Below are positions 57,562 through 64,000 of a DNA stretch of 64,000 nucleotides, piece by piece (positions within the stretch are counted from its first letter, which is position 1; every line of letters starts with the position of its first letter). The position numbers and the translations under genes were made by a program. The notes under the pieces were generated by a model, which was not told the origin of the DNA, searched no databases, and saw only the letters and a program-made list of their open reading frames with translations. This DNA is from Flavobacterium covae (GTDB lineage Bacteria > Bacteroidota > Bacteroidia > Flavobacteriales > Flavobacteriaceae), in NCBI GenBank assembly GCA_019565575.1, contig CP067379.1, forward strand, positions 3,286,001 through 3,350,000, written 5' to 3'.

Positions 57562-58759
57562 AAAACATTTTGAAAATTGGCTAACTAAAAACAGTAAAAC
57601 AGATTCAAATAAAATTGGAAGTTATTTAAAAGCTATAGAATTATTAGAAAAACCTTTTAAACAAAAAAAATTAATCGACAAATCAATTTATGAAATTGAT
57701 GAATCTCACATTATAAGTTTGTTATACAAAGAGGCTAAGGAAAATCAAAAAATAAAGGATAATTACTTATTAGTCGAAAACGCAAAGTCTTATGGGGAAA
57801 GTGGTTTTTATTCAGCTTCTCTAAAAAGTTATAAAAAATTCTTAATTGAACATATGTCAAAAAACATAATCTTTTTTGGAGCACCTGGAACTGGAAAATC
57901 CTACAAAATAAACAATAAACTTAAAAACATAGACCACAAGTATTATGAAAGAGTCACATTTCATCCTGAATACGACCATACAAATTTTGTAGGCGGTTAT
58001 AGACCAAAGTCTGAAAAAAATGAAAAAGGTGAAGATATAATTACCTACCAGTTTGTACCCCAAGCCTTCACAAATATTTATGAAAGAGCTTGGAATGATA
58101 CCGAAAATCAATATTATTTAATTATTGAAGAAATAAATCGTGGAAATTGTGCGGAAATCTTCGGTGATATTTTTCAATTATTGGATAGAAATAGCAATTA
58201 TACAGTTTCTCCTTCAACAGAATTAAAAGAACATTTAGAAAAAGTATTGACAAATCAAGATGGTATAAATAAAGGATTAAGACTGCCTTCTAATCTCACT
58301 ATTTATGCTACTATGAATACATCTGACCAATCACTTTTTCCCATGGATAGTGCTTTTAAAAGACGATGGGATTGGGAATATATACCTATCTGTTATGATG
58401 ACATTCCTGAAAATGAATCTTTTGGTTATAAAGTAATTATAGATGATAATCTTTCATTTAAATGGATTGACTTTATTCGCAATGTTAATACCAAAATCGA
58501 AAATAATCCAAATCTTGGTATGGATAAATGTATTGGTAATTATTTCATTAAATCTGAAACTAAAGAAATTTCTCTAAATGATTTTATAAATAAAGCTATT
58601 TTTTATTTATGGAATGATGTTTTTAAAGATGAAGATAGTTCAGTTTCAATATTTGAAAATATCACTTCATATGAAAAATTCTTCCCTATTAACAGTAATG
58701 GAAAAAATTTGGTGCTCAAAATAATTGAAAAACTAAACATTACTATTGAAAATAAATAA
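57551..58759 (+). CDS. McrB-like AAA NTPase of a LlaJI/McrBC-type restriction system
   Basis: 402 residues. N-terminal 105 residues for DNA or target binding; Walker A in IFFGAPGTGKSYKIN (near residue 110), then FHPEYDHTNFVGGYRP, Walker B LIIEEINRGNCAEIFGDIFQ (near 189), sensor YATMNTSDQSLFPMDSAFKR and RRWDWEYI. This is the McrB branch of AAA proteins, which hydrolyse GTP and drive a partner nuclease. The stop overlaps the start of the nuclease gene (TAATGA). Confidence 0.92.
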   Translation: MNYKKHFENWLTKNSKTDSNKIGSYLKAIELLEKPFKQKKLIDKSIYEIDESHIISLLYKEAKENQKIKDNYLLVENAKSYGESGFYSASLKSYKKFLIEHMSKNIIFFGAPGTGKSYKINNKLKNIDHKYYERVTFHPEYDHTNFVGGYRPKSEKNEKGEDIITYQFVPQAFTNIYERAWNDTENQYYLIIEEINRGNCAEIFGDIFQLLDRNSNYTVSPSTELKEHLEKVLTNQDGINKGLRLPSNLTIYATMNTSDQSLFPMDSAFKRRWDWEYIPICYDDIPENESFGYKVIIDDNLSFKWIDFIRNVNTKIENNPNLGMDKCIGNYFIKSETKEISLNDFINKAIFYLWNDVFKDEDSSVSIFENITSYEKFFPINSNGKNLVLKIIEKLNITIENK

Positions 58760-60443
58760 TGAAAGTCTTAGTAGAAGGTGAAAACTATTCCATTACACAA
58801 TTAAGTCAAATCTTTGATGACCCTAAGTTTTACATTCAAAATGGTAATCAATGTAAAATTACTTCGGTAGGATATTACCACTCTTATGAAAAAAAAGAAT
58901 TGGTTTATATGCTACCAAAAGTTTTTATGTTCAATGATGAAATAACAGTTTTTGACATTTCTAAAGATGAACTTTTCGATTTAAACAGTTCAGAAACATT
59001 TAAACACAAAGAAAAATACAATTGGATACGCCAATTGTTGGTATATTTTTACTTTAGTTTAAAAGAATATAAAAGGAGAATAAATGACACATCCATAATA
59101 GACTCCTCTTTACTCTATGAACTAAATTCTAACTTAGGGAACTTTGAATATTCCTACTTAGATTTATTACTAAGTTTTGTTAATTTTTATAAAAAAATAA
59201 AAACACAATACTTTATAAACATATTGATTTTAAATCAAGCCAAGTCAAAAACCCGAAATGGGAAAAAACGATACAAAAACATTTACCTTTTATTGATTCA
59301 AAAAACAAACCTATTTATGTTGAAATAAGAAACAAAAAGAAAGTTGTTAATTCAGAAGAGGAGCTTTTAATTTACTTTTTTTCTATTCTGAATCGCTTTA
59401 ATGAAGATCATAATCTACATTTGAAAATTGATAAAAGTTACACATTAATAAAAGGAAAAAAATTTGATTTACTTCAAGAAAGTGGTTTATCCAAATTAAG
59501 AAAAATTAAACATCGCTACTTTTCAGACACCTTAAAAAAAATGTATTCTCTATGCGAGTTATATTTTTCAAAAACAGATACAAGTAGTTTCAAAAATAGT
59601 AATGAAGAATTCATTTCTGTAAGAAACTACAATATTGTTTTTGAAGATATGATTGACAAATTATTTTCAGACAAATTAGACGAAACTAAAGAGGTTGGCA
59701 CGATTTCTTTAGACGAACTAAAGTATAATGATGATGGAAAGATAATTGATCATATTTATGATTATCAATCATTAATTGACACATCAAACATTTTTTACAT
59801 TGGCGATTCAAAATATTATAAATCTGGAAACGAAGCAAATAAGCTTTCTAAATATAAACAATTTAATTATGCTAAAAATGTAATTCAGTTTAATATAGAC
59901 TTATTAAATGACAATAAATGCTATAAAGAAAATATAAGATATCGAGACGAAATCACAGAAGGCTATAATATTACTCCAAATTTTTTTATTTATGGAAAAA
60001 TAGAAAATTATTTAGATTTTGAAAATGACCACTTAGAGTACAAAAATGAGACTCCTGTAAAATCTTTTCATTTCGAGAATAGACTTTTTGACAGAGACAC
60101 TCTTTTTGTACACCAATATGAAATTAATTTTTTATATGTTTTAAAATCTTATTCTACTTTTAATCAATTAAAAATTAATAACTTTAGAACTGAAACAAAA
60201 TTAAAATTCAGAAATAAATTTATAGAGTTTTTTAATAGTCCTCATTTATCAAATTTCGAATTATATTTTAAAAACTTAAATAAAGATGAAGCAAAAAGCT
60301 TAGTAAATAATAATTTCAGAGAGTTAAATGGTAAATGTTACTATTCTAAAAATGAATCACTTATTTTATCAAAACATATAAATGATGAATCCTTAAATTC
60401 AATAATTCAAAACAATAATTTTGAAAAACTAATATTAACTTAA
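58759..60443 (+). CDS. LlaJI/McrC-like restriction endonuclease subunit (frameshift)
   Basis: About 561 residues after repair. MKVLVEGENYSITQLSQIFD starts the piece to 59328. With one more A near 59194 it goes on YKHIDFKSSQVKNPKWEKTI, PFIDSKNKPIYVEIRNKKKV and into the piece from 59421. The nuclease centre shows FEDMIDKLFSD, GKIIDHIYDYQSLID and FYIGDSKYYKSG (near residue 350), fitting a PD-(D/E)xK fold. It would cut DNA together with the McrB-like protein. Followed by a terminator. Confidence 0.85.
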
Positions 60444-60467
60444 AAACCAGCCTCACAACTGGTTTTT
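60442..60467 (+). terminator. Terminator of the LlaJI/McrBC-type operon
   Basis: AAAAACCAG and CTGGTTTTT around CCTCACAA, directly after the stop at 60443. Confidence 0.8.
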
Positions 60468-60477
60468 ATCTTATCCT

Positions 60478-60549
60478 TCAAACCTCCCTAAACTCCTGTA
60501 AAATCATTTTGTTATCCTGATCATTGTACATGCGGGAGAAATACACGCT
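60478..60549 (-). pseudogene. Fragment of an MBL-fold hydrolase gene, 3' end
   Basis: Minus strand reads SVYFSRMYNDQDNKMILQEF, REV and a stop. It aligns with the end of the intact MBL gene 2 kb downstream (PVHFSRRYNDEDIQLILQEF, REMFEG). About two thirds of the residues agree, so it is a diverged copy, not a recent duplicate. It marks the joint between the two restriction modules. Confidence 0.75.
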
Positions 60550-60592
60550 GGGATTTTATACCATTATCAAAATAAAAAATTGAATTTTACAT

Positions 60593-60600
60593 TATCTTTG
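60593..60600 (+). promoter_or_regulatory. -7 box (TATCTTTG) of the methyltransferase gene
   Basis: TATCTTTG lies 26 bases before the ATG at 60627. No clear -33 TTG at the right distance. Confidence 0.4.
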
Positions 60601-60626
60601 ACAAAGAAATAAGTAAACGATACGTA

Positions 60627-61889
60627 ATGAAAATGAAGGAGACAATCACCATCGATGAATTTGATGGTAAAAAATTCAAAATACGTTTTATCGAGGAGGA
60701 GGATAACAGAAAAGCGGTACTAACTCATTACCTTCATAATTATCATAATGGTGTAAAAAAACATTATGAAAAAGAAGCTTTACAGTATTTAGACCAAATA
60801 GTCGAATATAAAAATACAACAGAAAATATCAACATTGTTTCTGATGTTGCCTTACAACAACTTTTATTTGAGGTTGAAAACGTACCGTTTCCTACGCCTA
60901 CAGATTATAAATTCAAATTTATTGATTTATTTGCTGGAATTGGTGGGTTTAGATTAGCTTTACAAAATTTAGGCGGCAAGTGCGTTTTTACAAGCGAATG
61001 GGATCAAAGTGCAAAAAAAACGTATCGTGCAAATTTTGGCGAAACTCCTTTTGGTGATATTACTAAAGAATATACTAAAAATTATATTCCAGATAATTTT
61101 GATTTTTTATGTGCTGGGTTTCCTTGTCAAGCCTTTTCAATTGCTGGTAAAAGAGGTGGTTTTGAAGACACAAGAGGAACACTATTTTTTGATGTAGCTG
61201 ATATTATAAAAAGAAAACAACCTAAAGCCTTTTTTTTAGAGAATGTAAAAGGGTTAAAAAATCACGATAAAGGCAAAACTTTAGCTACTATTTTAAATAC
61301 TTTACGAAACGATTTAAACTATTATGTCCCTGAACCTGAAATACTAAATGCCAAAGATTTTGGTACTCCTCAAAATAGGGAAAGGATTTTTATTGTAGGT
61401 TTTCATAAATCTACTGGTATTACAAATTTTGATTACCCAACACCAATTAATCAAAAAGTTGCTTTTGAAGATGTAAGAGAAGAAAATGTAGTGGATACTA
61501 AATATTATCTTTCCACCCAATATCTTCAAACCTTAGAAAATCATAAAGCCAGACACGAAAAAAAAGGAAATGGCTTTGGTTACCACATTATAAAAGATAA
61601 TGAGATAGCAAATGCTGTGGTTTGTGGAGGAATGGGCAGGGAACGAAACCTTGTTATTGACCATCGAATTACAAATTATACCCCTACAACAAAGATTAAA
61701 GGTGAAGTCAACAAACTTGGTATTCGTAAAATGACACCACGTGAATGGGCAAGATTACAAGGATTTCCTGATAATTTTGTCATCCCAGTTGCGGATGCTT
61801 CGGCTTATAAACAATTTGGTAATTCTGTAGCGGTTCCAGCAATTCAAGCCACGGCTAATGAAATATTAAAATTAATACTAAAACCATAA
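60627..61889 (+). CDS. DNA (cytosine-5)-methyltransferase of a type II restriction-modification system
   Basis: 420 residues. Residues 1-95 are an N-terminal extension of unknown role. Motif I FIDLFAGIGGFRLAL (near 98), catalytic Cys in LCAGFPCQAFSIAGKRGGF (near 166), ENVKGL, GTPQNRERIFIVGFH and the C-terminal RKMTPREWARLQGFPDNF, YKQFGNSVAVPAI are all canonical. It protects host DNA at the site cut by the next gene product. The stop shares a base with the next start (TAATG). Confidence 0.95.
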   Translation: MKMKETITIDEFDGKKFKIRFIEEEDNRKAVLTHYLHNYHNGVKKHYEKEALQYLDQIVEYKNTTENINIVSDVALQQLLFEVENVPFPTPTDYKFKFIDLFAGIGGFRLALQNLGGKCVFTSEWDQSAKKTYRANFGETPFGDITKEYTKNYIPDNFDFLCAGFPCQAFSIAGKRGGFEDTRGTLFFDVADIIKRKQPKAFFLENVKGLKNHDKGKTLATILNTLRNDLNYYVPEPEILNAKDFGTPQNRERIFIVGFHKSTGITNFDYPTPINQKVAFEDVREENVVDTKYYLSTQYLQTLENHKARHEKKGNGFGYHIIKDNEIANAVVCGGMGRERNLVIDHRITNYTPTTKIKGEVNKLGIRKMTPREWARLQGFPDNFVIPVADASAYKQFGNSVAVPAIQATANEILKLILKP

Positions 61890-62512
61890 TGGGAAAATTA
61901 AACGATTTAAGTATAACCATTGGAAAAGATAATAAAGCAGAAATTATTTTTGATAGTTTATTTCCTAATTTCCTTGAAGTTTCGTACACAAAACCTAACG
62001 AATATGTTCAAAAATATTGGGATGCCTATGCTTTACACCCAGAAAGAAATAACAATCTAAACGGAAAAATATTCGAATATATCTTAGCTACAGTTTGCAT
62101 TCGAGAAGGTATTTTACCCATTTATATGAGTGCAAAAGTGGCATTTGTCCCTAATGTTATTTATGATTTAATGTTTTACACTTCAGAAAGAGGGCCTATT
62201 TGTTGGAGTGTTAAAACAAGTTTACGTGAAAGATATAAACAAGCGGATTTAGAATCTATAGCTCTTAAATATGTACACAGAAAAGCTTTGAGTTATCTGA
62301 TTACACTTGAAGAAAATGAAGCAAAAAGCGTAAAAGCAAAAATTAAAAGCGGTGATGTTATAGGTCTTGACAATGTAATTGTTGCAACTTCGGAAGAATT
62401 TAATCAACTAATTATAGAATTAAAAGAGTATGAATTTTCTGAACCTCCAATAGTAAAGGTTATTGAAAGTAATCAGATTATAACAAAAGAAAAAGTATCC
62501 CATATATTATGA
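61889..62512 (+). CDS. Probable type II restriction endonuclease
   Basis: 207 residues, translationally coupled to the methyltransferase. NGKIFEYILATVCIREGILP, then VIYDLMFYTSERGPICWSVK and TSLRERYKQADLESIALKYV suggest a PD-(D/E)xK-like centre (D at YDLMF and V-K after the strand). Size and place fit a type II enzyme. The recognition site cannot be read from the sequence; the family name is not certain. Confidence 0.75.
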   Translation: MGKLNDLSITIGKDNKAEIIFDSLFPNFLEVSYTKPNEYVQKYWDAYALHPERNNNLNGKIFEYILATVCIREGILPIYMSAKVAFVPNVIYDLMFYTSERGPICWSVKTSLRERYKQADLESIALKYVHRKALSYLITLEENEAKSVKAKIKSGDVIGLDNVIVATSEEFNQLIIELKEYEFSEPPIVKVIESNQIITKEKVSHIL

Positions 62513-62551
62513 GTTTGCCCTAAAAAGTTCAAAATCATATTCGGTCAATAA

Positions 62552-62585
62552 GAGAAGTCACATAATGCAGATAATGTGACTTCTC
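62552..62585. terminator. Hairpin between the restriction and MBL genes
   Basis: GAGAAGTCACAT and ATGTGACTTCTC form a 12-base stem around AATGCAGATA. The two flanking genes converge, so it could end transcription from both sides. Confidence 0.7.
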
Positions 62586-62639
62586 CATTCATCTGAGTGA
62601 CAGACTAAACGATGTGTTTTGACTTTTTGATGATAGATC

Positions 62640-63584
62640 TCACCCCTCAAACATTTCCCTAAACTCCTGCAAAATCAGTTGAATATCCTCATCATTATAC
62701 CTACGGGAGAAATGTACAGGAATAGCATTTTTTACTTGACATTTTTTCATAATTCGGGCGGATTCAATAGAATAGCTATGGTAATTTTGTTGAGCTTGCT
62801 CTTGATCTTCGGCTTTGTAAAAACTCTCGATATAAACGGTATCGCAATCTTTAAACATGCTATAAATCAAATCGTGGTTTGCTGCATTAGCCGCGTGATC
62901 CATAATAACTCCTAGTTGGTGGCCTTTTTTAAGATCAAGCAAGTAATATAACTCTTTGGCTAAATAAGTAACCGCTGCAATCGTGATTTGCGCATCGTCC
63001 TCATGGTTGGTATAAGCATTTTTCAATGCATTCACCCAAGCCCCACCTTTAAATTGGGCTTTGCCTAAATCAATTTTTAATGTATCGTGTTCTTTAAAAA
63101 GATAGGCTACAGAAGGGGTTTTATGATCCAACAATACAAATTCGACGGTGCATTTTTCATTTTGATATAGACAATCCAATTCCTTATCGATGGGTTCAAT
63201 GTTCCAAAATGGTGGTTTAATTTCGGAGCAGGTTATTTTACCCTCGTTTTGAATCTCTCGTACTTCATACACAATGGCATCTTCTGCAATCAAATTCCAT
63301 TGATAGCCTTTTAACTTCGATTGCACTTGTTGGGTAATCCCTATTGGTCCACAAATGACCACTCGGCGTTGTATACCTATTTGGTGTCGGAGTATCGTAT
63401 CAAAATTGATAAAATGATCAATATGGGTGTGACTGATAAAAATCGCTTCGGTGTTTTGACAGTCTTTTACGGTCAAATCACTGGCGTCGCCACATTCGCA
63501 AATAAAGTTATACGAATAATTTTCGGGTTTTATTAAAATGGAGATGTCCTCTCCTATTCTACTTTTTATTTCGGCTGTAAACAT
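62640..63584 (-). CDS. MBL-fold metallo-hydrolase (RNase Z-like)
   Basis: 314 residues. Metal-binding motif SHTHIDH (residues 51-57), a second His in LLDHKTPSVAYLF and late HFSRRYNDEDIQ. The order resembles RNase Z-type beta-lactamase-fold hydrolases, with HAANAANHDL and FYKAEDQEQAQ. It probably acts on RNA or a small ester; substrate unknown. A diverged piece of its 3' end lies at 60478. Confidence 0.85.
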   Translation of the reverse strand: MFTAEIKSRIGEDISILIKPENYSYNFICECGDASDLTVKDCQNTEAIFISHTHIDHFINFDTILRHQIGIQRRVVICGPIGITQQVQSKLKGYQWNLIAEDAIVYEVREIQNEGKITCSEIKPPFWNIEPIDKELDCLYQNEKCTVEFVLLDHKTPSVAYLFKEHDTLKIDLGKAQFKGGAWVNALKNAYTNHEDDAQITIAAVTYLAKELYYLLDLKKGHQLGVIMDHAANAANHDLIYSMFKDCDTVYIESFYKAEDQEQAQQNYHSYSIESARIMKKCQVKNAIPVHFSRRYNDEDIQLILQEFREMFEG

Positions 63585-63600
63585 TTTTTTCTTTTTTATA

Positions 63601-63630
63601 AACCTAACAGGTTAGAAAACCTGTTAGGTT
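63601..63630. terminator. Hairpin upstream of the MBL gene
   Basis: AACCTAACAGGTT and AACCTGTTAGGTT pair around AGAA with T runs on both sides. A good bidirectional terminator, probably for genes beyond the window. Confidence 0.75.
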
Positions 63631-63659
63631 TTGCATTATAATAACTACTAATTTAGTTT

Positions 63660-63898
63660 GTAACTATTCAGCCAGTTAGATGAAAAATAACAAAACACAA
63701 ATGACAAAATACAAATAAATCCCAATATTTTAATGATTCAAAAAGTCAAAAATTTTGGATATTTGATACTTTTTGTCCCGAAGTTTCGGAATTGAGATTT
63801 GTTTCTTTGAATTTATTTATTTTTTGGGTTTTGCTATTTGGTATTTACGTTGTTTTGAATTTTCTGTCAAACGAATAAAGCTATAACTGAATAGTCAC
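63660..63898. repeat. Non-coding element with imperfect inverted ends
   Basis: GTAACTATTCAG at 63660-63671 and CTGAATAGTCAC at 63887-63898 are inverted with one mismatch. The inner part has no gene and is rich in A and T, with partial self-complementarity (CCCGAAGTTTCGG). May be a MITE; weak evidence. 63899-64000 shows nothing recognisable. Confidence 0.35.
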
Positions 63899-64000
63899 GT
63901 TAGTTTTAAAATTGAGTAATGGCACTATGAAAATCATTAATTAAAAACAAAAATTCAATGAGGTATATTCAGTAACTCACATAAATCTAATACTTTTTGT

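Noticed and set aside
60900..61197. Open frame of 62 residues at 61009
   Set aside because: Out of frame within the methyltransferase.
1..64000. rRNA operon, prophage or replication origin
   Set aside because: No rRNA sequence, no phage structural or integrase genes and no dnaA-box cluster seen; the IS elements and toxin array explain the accessory parts.

Overview
The window looks like a chromosomal segment from a low-GC member of the Flavobacteriaceae (Bacteroidota), probably Flavobacterium or a close relative. The grounds are the AT-rich composition and the Bacteroidota-type promoters (TTG, 19-21 bp, then TAnnTTTG). Further support comes from the type VI secretion VgrG followed by lipoprotein-type immunity genes, a lipase with a type IX secretion C-terminal domain, fused CcsBA, a zeaxanthin-type carotenoid cluster and methylmalonyl-CoA mutase. 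The species cannot be fixed from the sequence alone.

Layout. 1-6012 is a type VI secretion accessory region: the end of a VgrG, a full-length effector with a papain-like cysteine peptidase-like tip, and then a series of orphan or decaying toxin tips, each followed by a lipoprotein that is probably its immunity protein. An IS481-type transposase remnant ends this region (6042-6516). 7050-16025 holds a B12-binding radical SAM protein, rimO, a FadL-like outer membrane protein, a lipoprotein with 13-residue repeats, proS, three tandem tRNA-Glu genes and rpsT. After typA comes a lipoprotein of the thiol-activated (cholesterol-dependent) cytolysin family whose C-terminal domain looks unlike the usual one. 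20367-29822 carries DUF721, a photolyase, a carotenoid operon (crtI, crtB, crtZ, lycopene cyclase, SRPBCC protein), two SDR proteins and a MarR-type regulator. 29867-36074 has a serine hydrolase, two glutathione peroxidases and ccsBA. 36237-47287 is ordinary housekeeping: DUF2520, KdsC-like HAD phosphatase, UbiA, Maf, truA, an ABC exporter, a thioesterase, folP, DoxX/thioredoxin proteins and tpiA. Two tRNA-Pro genes and an IS1182-type element follow. 49692-56961 holds udk, a divIC/ftsB-like gene, the lipase and both methylmalonyl-CoA mutase subunits. 57102-62512 is a defence island: an XRE controller, a McrB-like ATPase with a LlaJI/McrC-like nuclease, then a C5 cytosine methyltransferase with a probable restriction enzyme. 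The window ends with an MBL-fold hydrolase.

Quality caution. About 20 genes, including the essential proS and the core ribosomal gene rpsT, are broken by single-base insertions or deletions, mostly in homopolymers. I read most of these as sequencing or assembly errors. I therefore annotate the reconstructed whole gene and state where the frame breaks; genes that look truly decayed are listed as pseudogenes.

The most notable candidates are the serial toxin-tip/lipoprotein cassettes behind VgrG, the cytolysin whose domain 4 seems replaced by an actinoporin/aegerolysin-like beta-sandwich, the restriction island built beside the 3' end of the MBL gene with a leftover gene fragment between its two modules, and a family of GAGGCTGT-ended hairpins that matches the ends of the resident IS1182 element.
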